In this document: positions 1 to 13,700 of the stretch, one piece after another
Layout of the letters: each line of letters opens with the position of its first letter
How positions within the stretch are numbered: the stretch's first letter is position 1
Assembly: GCA_020086605.1 (NCBI GenBank)
Contig: JACBWW010000003.1
Span: 53,682,187-53,746,186, forward strand
Direction of reading: 5' to 3'
Length of the DNA: 64,000 nucleotides
Source of the DNA: Lanius collurio
Taxonomy: Eukaryota; Chordata; Aves; Passeriformes; Laniidae
The notes under the pieces: model-generated
Told to the model about the DNA's origin: nothing
The model's input: the letters and a program-made list of their open reading frames with translations, nothing else
The model's database searches: none
Position numbers and translations under genes: made by a program

Positions 1-1783
1 CTCTCTGCATCATGATTCCTTTTAAAGGAGGTGATAAAAAGTGTAGAAATTGCCTCTAGATCAAAAAATAACCTGAGAATCTATACTTCTCTTCTGGGAA
101 ATCCCTTATTTTCAAGACAGGCTCATCTGTCAAAATAAATGATGGTGACATTTAAATACTCTTCCTTAGTAATTATGTTTTGCTTTGCAGTTTTGTAATT
201 AGTTGTTATTTCTAATATGCAGTGGCTGCAAAACTCTACAAGCTCATAACTCATGCTTGAGTTCTTGAAATGTGACGTTTCTTTGTGTGGAGGGGAATCA
301 GAAGTGCTTCTATCTTTCTAAATCATAGGTTTGGTGAGGGAAAAAACAGCAGTTTGTCAATGACTGGAATAGTACAGCCTGAAGGAAAGTTGCAGAAAAG
401 TTGATCTGGAAAACACAATTTACATTAGTGTTCAAAAAAACACCCCTCATAATTTTTTAATAGACACTCCAAATCCACAGTACAAATGGCTGTAGTATAA
501 GCAACCATAAGGCAAGAAACCCTTGGCAAAGACTTGGAAGTGGTTACACAGTGGAAGTCTGTTTCATGGCTCAGAAAAGAAATGAATCGTGGTATAAAGC
601 CAGGAATTGTTTCTGGGACTGGGGGTATCTCAGGCATGGATGACCTGCAAGAGGAAGCAGGCAGCCAGCTAATTAAAATCTGCAGATGAATAAATTGTTT
701 TCAGTAATAAAAACTAAGGAGGCTTGTGAGATGCTAAATGGTTTGTACACATTGGAAATTTCCCACATGATTAACTTGTGTAAATACATTGTTGTCAATG
801 CACTTTAAACATAAAAACCTTCTTCTGTACATAGGACCCAGAAACTGCCAGAAATTTTTATGAAAAGCTCAAAGACATAGTGACATCCTCCTTGATTATC
901 TGAAGAGGAGGCCTGTGCCTTTACAGGTGCAGATCAAAAACCAGAACAAGCGCCTGAAAGACCAAGACCACACCTGGGTATTTTGCACAAGAGTACGTTC
1001 CCAGCCACAGAGGTGGAAGGAAATGCCTGGTGTGGCAGAGGGATACCCTGTGCTGCTGTCATGCACTGCACCACCTGGGCGTACCCACGGCATCCCCGCA
1101 GTGGCACCAAAAGTGTAAATGTTGTGGCAAACAGAGAAACCCAGAGAGCCACAGTGTTTGCCTGCAACTCCACTGCACAAGTTGTGACATCCAGTGCAGA
1201 CTAGATGTCCATTTGGCTGCCTGCCTACTCACTCAGGTAGAGACCCCTCAGCCTCAGACTTCAATGCCACATTTAGCTGAAGTCAACAGGAAACAGCCTG
1301 TGACTGCGAGGTGTCGTTGCAGAGGGAGGCTATATATAGGTGTATACTCAGAAATGGTGTGTACTTTCAGAGGGCGAGTTCAAGGAACCAGGATAAAAGT
1401 TTCCACCAAGCTAGGAGGAAATGGGGAAGCCTTCAAACTAGTCTGAGTCAGGCCTTCAGGGAAACCTCAGGGAAGCAGCCTGTATGAATGCTTACATCTT
1501 TCCTCACTCCTTTGATGTTATCAGAAGGTTTTTCTCCACAAGTGGTGGCCTTGGAGCAGACAGCTTTGGCCTAGCTCTGGCAGGGCTGCTGGGACAGCAG
1601 GACTCAGGGCAGCCACGAGCTCTGCTGCCCACGGTGTCCTCCAATGCCTCCCCAAACCCAGTGCCCCTCCTTTTCCCATAGCCCTTTGACTACCAACACT
1701 TTTGGTATGACCACCCATTTCCTTTTCACCAGCTGATGATATATTTCAAAGGACTTTCCATTTCACGGATTCCCAGTTTGTTT
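1..1783. other. Gene-free DNA
   Basis: No exon, RNA gene or repeat family is recognisable. The part at about 900-1450 is less AT-rich and is open on both strands without any family resemblance. Confidence 0.6.
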
Positions 1784-2244
1784 TGTGTCACTTATCTCTG
1801 TCGCTGTAGGCCTCAGGTAGCGGCGAAAAAGAGACTGCAGACTCAGGTCAGGAACGTAGGGCTGAAGCAAAGCTTTAATGAAAAGTCTACCTTTTATAAC
1901 ACATTTCGCTAGAGAAAACTCACGATTGGCCCATTGACCCACCATCTCTCATAGGTGATAGGTCAGACAGTAAGACACCCATATTCAAAACATTTCTTAG
2001 TGCTCCCAAAACAACATAGTGAAAAACAACAGGTGCAAGGACAGAAAAGTAGTTTATATAACGAACTATCTGTTTTCCTTAGGCTGCATGCGAAAGAAGA
2101 ATTTCCCGCATACTTGTGAGAGAAAACTGAAGAATTTCTCTGCTTTAGCCTTTTTGCATCCACACATCTCTGGAGTTTCACTCAACTGGCAGTGCAGGGA
2201 GCTTATTAAAGAAGTCTTTGCTAACTCCTTCCCTGCCATTCACA
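1784..2244 (-). mobile_element. Endogenous retrovirus LTR (probably solo), minus strand
   Basis: Read on the minus strand, the segment begins TGTGAATGGC and ends GTGACACA, giving TG...CA ends. A TATAAAAG box is at 1898-1891, followed about 15 bp later by an ATTAAA poly(A) signal (1879-1874). A U5-like tail with CGCCGCTACC follows. Length is about 460 bp. I see no retroviral coding sequence on either side and no clear target-site duplication, so the ends are approximate. Confidence 0.65.
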
Positions 2245-5200
2245 AGAAAAATAGCTGAATGTGAAATATAAACCTCTGTTTAGGCTTCATAAGTATAAGG
2301 TTTAAGCAGCAATAAAGCATCAAGGACACTAAAATCACTGAAGAAGCTAAAGAAAACAGATAGGACCTGTTTTCCTTCATAGATACCAATGCATTTTCAT
2401 TTACTTCTTTCTATTAACTGGATTTCCTTGACTGTGTCTGCAGCCATCTCAATTGTAATTATGTAGCAGTTAACCTGTTCCCCATGCCTAACACAACCCA
2501 TAATTAGTTGTCTTGTGTCCACAGTTTATGACTCAACTCCATGTGGTTTTTCTATATCAAAGGCTTGGTTAGCAGATTTTTTTTTCCCCTACCACAGTAC
2601 TTGTGCCTGCACTGGAGGAGGGCAGCAAAACCTGAGCACATCTGTTTTGTTTGAGGACAAAACCACCAGAAAACCAGACAGTTTTATGAAGATCTTACTT
2701 GGGTGCTTTCCAAATACTACATAGTCTTGCAGGAGAAACTGTTTTCTTGAGGAATGACCCTTATATTTATATATTCAAGTCATCACTTGGACATAGATGT
2801 AAAACCTTCTCAAAACAAATACTATCTTTTGTGCATTATCTGGAGGTAGGGAGAAATACACATCTTAGGATAAAGATGAACTATTCTTCACTGACAGGCA
2901 AGAATTTTATATGATGAATTCATAAACCTCTACATTAATTATGTTTCATTATCTCTCAACATTCCTCATGTGGACAGATAAGATCATTCCACATGAGAAA
3001 ACAGATTACTTTGATAAATAGATATCTTTGCTGAATGAGAATGAACATTTTAGTAGATGTTTATGCAAGTTTTCCATTTGATTAATTTTGCAGTGACACG
3101 TGGGCAGAAGAGATGTACAAAAAAACAAACAGGTCCTTGAGACCAATATAAGAAAAGAGCCAATCACTATTGGAGAATGTTTAGATAAGAACAATTAAAA
3201 GAACTGACTTAAATGTTAGCTCCACGGCCTGTGTATGAAGGCAAGCCTTCTGACCACCCTCAGCTCAGAGAAGTGCTTGCAGCAGAGGAGCAGTGTCATA
3301 GGCACTGAGTTATGTCCTCTCCACCAGACTGGAACAGAAACTGCTGGGAAAGCTTCACTTTGTTTATCTTTGCAGGAGGGATGTATTTGCCCTTCTTAAA
3401 TCACAGCTGGAGGCATTATCTTAAAGATGCTTTGTAGGCATTGCTGAGTAGTCCTCATTAATGAGGCTTGTGGTTAAAAGAACATAGCAGTTATAAAGCT
3501 CCAGTATCAGATAAGAAAGAATAGTGCCCTAGGAAGGACTTCTTTTTTTCCCAAATGAATTGGCAGTTTATATGAGATTTGTTTGTTGGAGTCTCCCATT
3601 TGACCATCAAGGCTGTATGTTTTTGTTCAAGGACATGATAAGAAAAGTCTAATGTGTGCCTTCAATGCTTTTACAGAATGGGCAGTCTGTCTTTCCCTGA
3701 TTTTCTGTTTTTATAGTACAGTTCTACTGGCAAAAGAGCAATGAATACAAAGTCTCTTGTATAATTTTCCTGGCAGCAAGGAATAAATGATGTACTAATA
3801 CTTTGGCTCTTGAAGGATAATTAATTAACACATATGAATAACTGAACTGTAGTTCAGTGGAAGGGGAAAATACCATGGAAGATGATTCAGTTAATGTGAC
3901 CCAAATTATCATGCCCCAAAATATTTAGAAAAAATTGAACTCTGATGAATTTTGTGTTTAACCAGCTCAGAGCCAGGAACAGAGAGATCTAAGACTCCCA
4001 GCCTCTAGTAGGTCCCACTCAGAGCAGTGGTCTAGATGGGAGGAGTTGTTCAAGTGCAAAATCTACTGCACATTTCAGATTCCTTTGTAGTGAGGGAAGG
4101 AGCAAGACAGCAAGCTGACCAGTCTTGCATCAGTGTTTATAGTAACCAGAAGGACAGACCTTTTGAAATGGATTTAAGGCCAGGCTCTCACAGAAACCTA
4201 CAGGGAAACAGCGGAGAGCTTTACTTTAAAGAATGAGCAGCAGTTAAACCATGATGCTTATTTCTTCTGAAGAAGCTACTGCTATTTTTCAGTTGCTTTT
4301 AATATCCTTTTTAATAATACCATGCAGTCATTTTTATATTTAAAACCTGAAGTGAGAGACTGCTGATGCTCCAGCTTTTCTCTGAAGAAAGGGATGTTTA
4401 CTGTTGTACTCTCTGGCCAGTGCTGCAAGGCATCCATGTATGCATAAAGGCCAGAGTACCTTTTCATAGCTGAAAATAGAAAGGAGATTTCATGCAGAAA
4501 TTTAGCAGCTATGGCATTTAAATAGGTATGTAGTGCTGCCTGTTTCCTGGTTAGCAAAACTTAACGTAGGACTTTCCATTAAAGTATTGAGAGCCCTGCT
4601 CGATTCAAATGTCTTTATCATATGGTTTTAGATCAGCCTCTAGTATCCGCTGCATTGATTCTATTGGCTGAAAGAAATGTTATTTATATCAAGGGGAAAA
4701 CCTGTGGCAAATCAGACATCACTTTTAGAACTTCTTTCTGAGAGAATATTTTTTAAGGTTTTCTATTTGTTAGATTGTCAGATATTTTACAAACAAAACA
4801 GTATCAAACAAAACCCAAGATCCATAGTTTTTCAATTGGAAAAGGCTAAGGTATCAAACCAGCCAAGAAATGGTACAAAAAAAATTCAGACCTAAGAGCA
4901 ACCAGACAGCCTAAATTACTGGTAGTTCATGTTTTTTTTTACTTAAAATAGAGGAATATGAACAAAATTAATAAACTACAAATTGAAAAGACACATTAAT
5001 GTGAGAGATTGTGGATTCTGGAACTTAGGCTCTAGGACTCTAAACTCTTAGTTTTCTCATTAAATTTGCTGTGAGCTTGGAAGATTATTAGCTGTGTTTT
5101 CAGTCTTTTGCACACAGCATTTGACCACAAGTTTGGACTTTATTCCTTTGCAGTCCTGAAAATAAAGGACAAGATTGTACTTGAGTTGGTAAGTATGCAT

Positions 5201-8200
5201 TGCATATCTAACTGAAGTAATTTTGTCCCTTTTCTGCAAGTCTGTTTTCTTATGGAAAAATGGGAATATTTGCTTTCTTCATAGGAATGTGGTGCATCTT
5301 TATATATAGAAACACCTTTAGGTCTCCATATGGGAGGCACCTGAGTGTAAAAGTGTACATAAAAAGAATAATTTTCATTAGTTGAATCCAGCTCACCTAA
5401 ATTAGGCAACTAACTAGTATCTAAACTTTGTAATCTAATACATTTTGGGGGACAACATTCCTGTACAATAAATGGAGAGAAACAAGTTATTGAAGACTCC
5501 CTGGATTGAGGTCTTCCTTGCATCTGGATCAGAAAGAAAAATTTTGTTCTGAAAGTCTCCTGAGGTATCTCCTTTACCTCATGGACAACTTAGGCACTTA
5601 AGAATTTCTTTTTTAGGTTCTAAAATTATAACAAAATTGCCAGGGCTCCTGCTTTTGCAAGATGGATCCTATCTAGAGTTTTACAAAGACAACTGCTAAG
5701 TCTGTGAGTGTTTGTCCATCAGGTGGATTAAACCCAGTAGTGAAATGACAAGCACTACCACCTGGGGTACTTGTTTTTGTTTTTCAAAGCACTGAAGTGA
5801 AAACTTTTAATTTGAATATTCAAAGAGAAGCTTGGAAAAAAGAGCAGGCTATTTTATTTGATCATTGAACTCTGCATTTCATAGATGGCTGCTGCAATAA
5901 GCAACCTCTCCCTGTAATTGTGGTATTGCACAGTCACTGCTCTCTCAACTTGGTTGGCTCATTTGAGGAGTCAAAGTATGCTGCCTGTTTTAGCATTTAA
6001 TCCCAACAGTTTAGAACAACCACACTTTTATAAGCATATAATTCATGTCAGTTTCCTATGAACGTTTTAAGGGTTTTCATGGTCATTCCAGTTTTCAAAG
6101 ATTAACTTTTCAGGCCACCAGAAGCTTATATGAACACCCTTTTGTACATTTCCTCTCCATATTTTCCACCTCCCAGATTGGATACTTTCTGCTGTGTTGC
6201 ATGTTGTAGAGGTCAATACCATCCAACTTCTCACTTAGCCCTCTATTTAGAGGTCTATGATGGCCAGTCTGGCTTTCAGCAATGACGCAGCTTTATTATA
6301 ATAATAATGCATTTTAATTTATAGGCATCCACGCCTGAAGCATCTTAACAAAAACAACTCAAATCTAAATGGCAATAAACAAAGGCAAAGGAGATCTTGG
6401 AAGCGAAGAGCTTAAAATCCCTGCAAAACAAAACAGGAAAGGAAATGAGAAAGTCAGAAGTCTTGCCTAAAAAAGTGTTCTGGCATGAGCAAGAGACAGT
6501 GTGTTCCTGAGGCAAGGGAGGAGACCATCTCTTTTGACCTTCCAACAGACGATGACCAGCACCATCATCTTGAATTACCGAGAAAGAGCACAGAGGTACA
6601 GGAGGTGGCTTTCTCTTACCTCAGAACAAGTAAATTCATTGGAAAAGCCACAATAATCTTGAAGTTATGTTGTCCTACTTTGCTTCCCTGAAAAAGTTCA
6701 CTGAAAATGTGTCTTCCCCTCTAGGTTTTGTTTCATTTGTTTGAAGACATAGCAACAGGCCTCTCAAATGGCATCTCAAATGATGGTCCTGCAGCATTTG
6801 AGCTTAAATTAGATAATTTTGAGAATAGCTAACTATACTATGTACACACACACATATAACTATACTACATATATATAGCTAACTATACTGTATATACACT
6901 AACTAATCAGAGCCCAAAGGATTAGTAGGTTTAAGAAAAACACAGAAGGTGTGTTAGCATAGGGGGGTTTTTGTCTCTTCAGCAGCTTTTTTTATCAATT
7001 TTATTATTTCTGTGCCTCGAGTGTCTGACCTGTGAAGTGAGAATACTTACCTGGTATGATGGAAAATACCACCAATATGGCAAATCTCCTCTTGTTCACT
7101 TACCTCTGTCGGCGGCAAATCCTAGTCTCAGCTTGGAGCTCTGTCCTGTGGCACACTGAGCTCCTCTGGTCTGCCAGGGTCCCCTCAAACACCTTTCCCA
7201 GGTCAATTCAAATTTTAACAAAGCCCTTGACTGGAGGTTTTGTCCTTGCTTTGGAGGAGCTAATACCAACTTAAAAAAAAATCCACTGAAACAACTTTTA
7301 AAATGAGGCTTTGGGGTTTTCAGCCTGTAATTACAGCATCAGTTCCCTTTTATGCTTCTAAATTACAGAGAAGCATACTGCCCTGTGTTCAGATGTTTTA
7401 TTTTTTTTAAATTACTCAGTGGCTTTGTGGGGAAAGAGTAACTGAATATTTTTGGTAGTGTTATATAGGCGACGCCTTCCCTATTAGCTCTTAGGGAGTG
7501 ATTCTTTCTCACTCCCGAAGGTTCACTTCAGGGGGAATGGAAATTAATTTGCTTCAAGAGAAATGGCAATAAAGAATGTCCCCTTTTCATGACTTAGCCA
7601 GCTTGAAATAAACTCTTAAAAATGTGCACATCATTTTTAACAGAGGCTTTGCGTTAGTTAATGAGGATTAAGCAGGCTCTGTTCTCGCTTCAAAACATAA
7701 TTTTCCGGGTAGCCTTGCAGCATGGTTGGCATGGGCCTTGGCGCAAGGCATGAAATGGCGCCTCTGTGCCAGACAGCCACAAATGTCACCCCACCTACCC
7801 AGCTTGGCATCCCCACATCCCTGCACACGGGCCTTGCTCCAGCTGCATCATTCATGCAGACGCTGACGGCGTTGCTGGATCCAGCTGTAGCCTGAAGAAA
7901 CACGCTGAGATGTTTTCAGAGGTTATAGGGATATTGATCTATCTGCAACAATGGTCGGCTACATTTCAACTTTCCTTGGAGGTCTTGCCTTTTGCTATTT
8001 ATCTTCCCCCGTTTCTCCAGTTTTAGAATGTCCGTCTTTCAGGTTTTCCCCTTTACCCTGAGGACCTGGCTTTTAGCTGATTGCCACAATAGCCTGTCTC
8101 ACAGTTTACACCAGCAGCTGTCCCTCAAACTGATTGCATGATGACAGGAGGGCTGGGTGGCAGAAGCTGGGTTGGCAAGGAGAAAGTGAAAAAAAATTGC

Positions 8201-8332
8201 AGCACCTTCATGTTTAAATACTTAATTACTGTATCCAGGAAATGTCCCAGGTGAGAAATTGCACACAGTTGGTAAAGCACACAGCAGGTTCCTTGAGCAT
8301 CCATCCCACCAGTTCACAAGACTTTGTAGAAC
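2245..8332. other. Gene-free DNA
   Basis: AT-rich sequence with only short chance frames. Small AT/AC simple repeats occur near 6840-6900. The block at 7690-7900 is more GC-rich and could be a conserved non-coding element, but nothing in the sequence alone proves it. Confidence 0.6.
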
Positions 8333-8388
8333 AGAATAGAATAGAATAGAATAGAATAGAATAGAATAGAATAGAATAGAATAGAATA
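8333..8388. repeat. Pentanucleotide microsatellite (AGAAT)n
   Basis: About eleven uninterrupted copies of AGAAT (ATTCT on the other strand). It abuts the 3' end of the neighbouring CR1 element and probably grew from that element's short tail repeat. Confidence 0.97.
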
Positions 8389-8900
8389 CTATAGTGCAGT
8401 TGGAAGGGACCTACAACAATCATTTAGTCCAACTGCCTGACAAATTCAGCACTGACCAAATTAAAGCCTATGATTAAAGATATTGTCAAAATGCCTCTTA
8501 AACACTCACAGGCTTGGGGCATTGACCACCTCTCTAGGAAGCTGATTTCAGTGTTTAAACACCTCTTGTTAAAGAAGAGCTTTCTAATGTCAAGTCTAAA
8601 CCTCCCCTGGTGCAGCTTTGAACTATTTCCACATGTTCTATCACTGGATACTAGGGATAAGATAATCAGCTCTCTCCTTCCTCAGGAATGCACTCCTGTC
8701 CCAATTTATTCTTGTGCTTGGCATTACTTCATCCCAAGTGCCGAGTCCAGTATTTGGACTTGTTAAATTTTATCCCATTAACCACAGCTCAAGTCTCCAA
8801 TCTATCTAGACCCCCCTGCAAGGCATCTTGTCTCTGAAGAGACTCAACAACACCTCCCAGTTTGCTGTCAGTAACAAAATTTTTAAGGGTGCACACAGCT
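8389..8900 (-). mobile_element. CR1 LINE 3' fragment, minus strand
   Basis: The plus strand reads as the reverse complement of a CR1 3' end: 'ttggaagggacc...tccaactgcc', then phrases typical of CR1 such as 'gaccacctctctaggaag', 'aaacctcccctgg' and 'aatctatctagacccccctgcaa'. The part after 8700 resembles the alternative CR1 3'-UTR seen in some families. The element is 5'-truncated, as most CR1 copies are; the right-hand limit is approximate. Confidence 0.8.
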
Positions 8901-10283
8901 GGGCTGACAGTGCATAGAGCTGGGTATTAAATCCACTCAAACACTTGTGCTGTCTATCCATCTCATGGAACCACTGTTCTCTGCCATGCTTTTCCTAACT
9001 TTTAAAGCCAGTCTGTGCAGGCCTTTGTAAGCAGCAGGTCATTTATGACATTTCTGAGATGCAGTTATGGGCCCATAGCCATGAAATTGTGCCTATTCAT
9101 GATTTTCTTTCCAGCATGGGAAATGAGCAGCATAGACTTGTCAAGTAAAGAGTTGTCTCAATTTACTTCTTGGTTCAAAGAAAATATGCAGCATTTCAGA
9201 GAGTCTAATTTCTAAAACATTTCTCCAATAACTCATGGATTAATATTTATTTATGGATCAGTAACTGGTTTGATTCATTTCTGCTGGTTTTTGCCCAGGC
9301 TGTTCTGTTGTACCTGGGCGATGATCCAGCCAGACCATTGACTTTAATAAAGTCTAGCATTGTCTTTGAACCCCAGACTTGCCAGATGGCAAAAAAATGA
9401 ACACTTTCCACCACTGTTAGATTTTAATTTTCCTGGGCTATGGCAGACACTTGAATTTACAAAAATTACTAACTCACAGTCAGGTCTCCTTATCCTTTTA
9501 ATATTTTTTAAATTCTAAATTTACTTTTCTTTAGTTTATTTTACTCAGTTTACACATACTCTTAAGTCCTGCTTCTTTCCAGAACTAATTTAATATTGTT
9601 TTGTATCAGCCTCATAGAAACAATGCTGGATGAAAACTAATCCAATGGTTGTTACCTACAAGTCAGGAAAATCTCATAGGCTGCAGAATTCCATTTTTCC
9701 TGGGATTATTAAAATTGTAAATAAATGATATTGCACTGTGGTGAATCATATTATTTATAATGTGCTTTTGATTGCCTTTGTATGACTAGATATGTGGTTG
9801 AGTTTCAGGTATTTTGTCGTTGCAGAGTGGAGCAATAAAATAAGAAAGAAGTAACCATTCTCTATGGTATCTATATGGTAATAAAATCTGATTTTTCCTT
9901 TGAGAACTTCCAAGAAAAATCACTCTCCTCTCCACAGTCCTTTGTCCATCTGTCTTGCTACAGCAAAAACCAAGTCTCCAAAACACCTTCAGGTCATTAT
10001 GGTCCATTGTTGCAACACTGGGATTAAATTTTGACACAAACAGCAATTTTTTAGTCCCTTGTAGGAAATAGGAAACAAGAGAGTTTTCCCAGCTGTAAGT
10101 AGGGGCAACATTTGAATTTTGGCTGGCAGAGTTTGTAGAGGTGAGCTTTTCCACTAAGAGTCCAGTGCTCCCATAGCCACTGCTTTCAGAAAGGGGCGAT
10201 TCTGGCTGCCTGGCCCAAATGTCCGTTCAGGCTGTGCCTGTGCTAGCCCTGATCACACATTCATACACCCAGGAACATCTCTG

Positions 10284-10733
10284 AGATGGCCCTGCTGGGA
10301 CAGAGACCTGCTGCAGATGGCCCTGCAGGGACAGAGACCTGCTGCACCCAGGGAGGGCTGACACACCTGAGATGGCCCTGCAGGGACAGAGACCTGCTGC
10401 ACCCGGGGAGGGCTGACACACCCTGAGATGGCCCTGCAGGGACAGAGACCTGCTGCACCTGGGGAGGGCTGACATACCTGAGATGGCCCTGCAGGGACAG
10501 AGACCTGCTGCAGATGGCCCTGCAGGGACAGAGACCTGCTGCACCTGGGGAGGGCTGACACACCCTGAGATGGCCCTGCAGGGACAGAGACCTGCTGCAC
10601 CTGGGGAGGGCTGACACACCCTGAGATGGCCCTGCAGGGACAGAGACCTGCTGCACCCGGGGAGGGCATACACACCTGAGATGGCCCTGCAGGGACAGAG
10701 ACCTGCTGCACCCGGGGAGGGCTGACATGAACA
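10284..10733. repeat. Minisatellite with 55-56 bp and 31 bp units
   Basis: Nine units begin with AGATGGCCCTG at 10284, 10315, 10370, 10426, 10481, 10512, 10568, 10624 and 10679. Seven are 55-56 bp and two (10284 and 10481) are 31 bp, lacking the second part of the unit (ACCCGGGGAGGGCTGAC...). The order short-full-full-full repeats twice (197 then 198 bp), suggesting a higher-order duplication. The long minus-strand open frames here in all three phases are by-products of the repeat. Confidence 0.97.
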
Positions 10734-13700
10734 AGGCCAAGCAGCAGCCGTGGCCTGTGGCCGCCCCACTCAGCACTGAGCACCTTGGGGCTATTTTTGG
10801 CTGAATTGAGGAATTAATGTTGGAAGGGCTGTTTGCTTCGGTGGTGTTTGGCCACTTGTCCTCAAGCTGGTCCCAGGAGAGTCTGCAGGGGTGGGCAGGG
10901 TCTGCAGTGGTGGTGCAGAGGGCATCCTTCTCTCTGCTGCAGGGAAAGGAGCAGCAGGAAAGAGGAGGCAGCTGGGAGATAAGGAATGTCATGGAAAGAC
11001 AGAATAGGTGGGGGAAACTTGTGTTTGTTCACCTGATTCACCGCTATTACCACAAGCTTAGATTAGTTTATTCAGATTGTTGAGCCTAAGGATTTTGTTG
11101 TCTACTAAAGTGTGAGAGGGAGAAGTGAAAGAGGTGAGGGTGGTGAGATGTGGGGGGGTTCCCCTGGTCTTGAGGACTGACACTGCAGGTACATCCCTGG
11201 GTTACAGACCAGGAGGAAGACACGATGGTGTGTGGGTGGCAGGGGTGAATGGAGATGTGTGGGGGAAGGCAAAAGGCCTTCCTTAGTCTGGCCAAGGCAT
11301 CAGAAACACAGAGCACCCTCAGGCTGCTTGGGAAGTCAGTAGGGCTTGGATGTCAGTACATGGTTGTTCCCACTGCTCGTGGTGTCCCCAGCTTGAGGGC
11401 AGTCAGGGCAAGCTGGCACTTGCCCAGCTGAGGCTGGGACATGGCTTAGAGACCACTGCCAGAGACCACATCTTTATGAGGCTAGGACATGCTTCAACAC
11501 CTGCCTAAGTGAGACATGGGGTTGTATTTCAGGACATAAAATGAAAGAGGGCATTTAGCCATGTTTTGGGGACGCAGCTTTGAGGAATATCATTCAGTCT
11601 TGCAATACGATTCTCAGTAATAGGTGAGCTTGATATGTCAGTAAGAAAACCAGTGTTAATCTCCATTATATTTCAGATATACAGTTTCGATTGATCAAGT
11701 TTGGATTAGAGTTTCATTACTGAGGGAGAGAAATTGTGATCTGGCGTCAGAATCACTTCTTGATTCCAGTGTGATCCAAGTGTTCCCAGAGACATACACT
11801 TTCTGTGTCTTTTCAAAGACATTTAGGCATGATATGAGATTGAGAGATAAATATATACTTTCTTCCTGGCAGAAAGGAGACTTGTTTGGCAGGATGGCCC
11901 AAACCATGCCTTTGTCATCAGACCTTCATGCAAGAGTGATTGGCATAGTCTGTACAGACTGTGCTCACCACTTTTGACTATCAAGAGGACAAAGAACTTT
12001 GCTGATGGCTTGATTTTTCCAGGTGCACAGGAGTCACAGAGCTGTCAGCATCTCGGAAGATGGTTTTATTGGTTTCCTTCTTTCTGTGGCAGTTCTGTTC
12101 TTTCAAAGAGCCAGACAAAGTGGATGAGGTAAACAGAAGTGGCTAAGAGAGGATAAGACAAATGAGTGAAAGCAGGAAATTGCAAAAGACTACAATCCAA
12201 TTTTTTAGAATCTTCTTGGAAAATAAATCTTAATGCCTACCTTCATCTTAATGGTTGGCTGCAGGGCCGATTTGCTTCTCCAAGCATACAGGTATAGCTA
12301 TTTTAATGAGATGATGGAGTGGAAAATACGATGCAGTCGGTGGATTGTGTAACCCTTCATGTTAAAGGAAAATTTTGTGATGATGAGTAGCTAGATTACC
12401 ATTTGCTTGTGAGGAAGATTTAATAGATTTCTGGTTTGCTGTTGGAAGAAATTACTCTGCAAGAAGCTTTTGTCTTTTTGCAGGCCTGCAGTGCTTTGAC
12501 AACAGTAGCCAGTACCCAACAAGTACCTTACAGGGAGCTGAGTCCAATAGTTAAAACATGAAAGGCAGCATCATGGGCTCTAGATGGTTTGGTTGTTGGA
12601 AGAGCTGACTGGCTTTTATCTTGGAAGGAGAGGAGTAAGATGCAGAAAACTAGCTCAGACCGAGATGGGCACAATTAAGCCATGTTACATTTCTTGAGGG
12701 CATCTCAATGAAAACTAAATGAACATCACTATTAATTGGCAGCTATGCATTTAAGTTCAATTAAGTTTGAGCCAGTTCTTTGTGAAACAGTTTAAGGACT
12801 TCCTAAGCAAAAAGATGATGTTTATAACATCAAGGCTGGCATAAAAGCTTTGTTATCACAAATGCATCTTTTGGGTCTCAGCATATGCAGGAATAATTTC
12901 AACTGTAGTCTTTTTTTGTTGCTCTCTTGGGTTCTCTTCTTGGATAGAAGAGACATAAGACCCCAAAGTGGTAGTGCATGGTGAGCACCACCAAGGAATA
13001 TTGGGGAAGGTTATACAGGTAGTGTGGAAACATGCGAATATCATCACATTGCACGGCTGAGACATTATTTTGCATGCTAGTCATGTCCATGGAGATCAGT
13101 TAATCCAGAATTATAGGGGGTATTGACATTTTTTCAATGTTCTTTACTGAAATTGATTACCATAATTCAACATACTGGAGCTTAGGAAGTACAAAATGTG
13201 GCAAACTTGTGGGAGGTCTGTATTTGGTATTCAGTCCATAGACTTGAAGATTATTCTTCCCCACTTCAAGTGCCTTCACACCACATTCTTGTCTTTCTTC
13301 AGTTAACACTGTCTCAGTTTCTCCCATTTTGTTTTATACCACCAGTGGTATCTTTCCTGGAGCCAAGATCTTGACTTCAGATCTCTCACACCTCAAGAAT
13401 GTGCCTTGACAAACAGCCTGTCATGGAGACTGAGCGGCCTATTTTCACTGGAAATTCCAGGTAGGGACTGCAAAATTCTTCCCAAGAAAGCTGGCATGCA
13501 TGCTTTCTTTACTGAAATGGGTTGGTTGACAAATACACACTTTCTAACAAAATGGAAAATTCCATGCTGGTCTTGTACTTGCAGAGATGCTGATTTAAGT
13601 GCACTTTGACTGAGTGGACAGTGCAGTAGTGCCTAGCACCTCAAGAAAATGAAAAGAAAAAGTCCCAATTCAACCTAAAAAATCATTAGAAAAGGGAAAT

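Noticed and set aside
10284..10733. CRISPR-like array
   Set aside because: The whole unit is repeated with no unique spacers, and the DNA is vertebrate.
10227..10992. Long minus-strand frames of 176-243 codons with repeated peptide motif
   Set aside because: They arise from the minisatellite; all three phases are open together and the repeat length is not a multiple of three, so no single protein is favoured.
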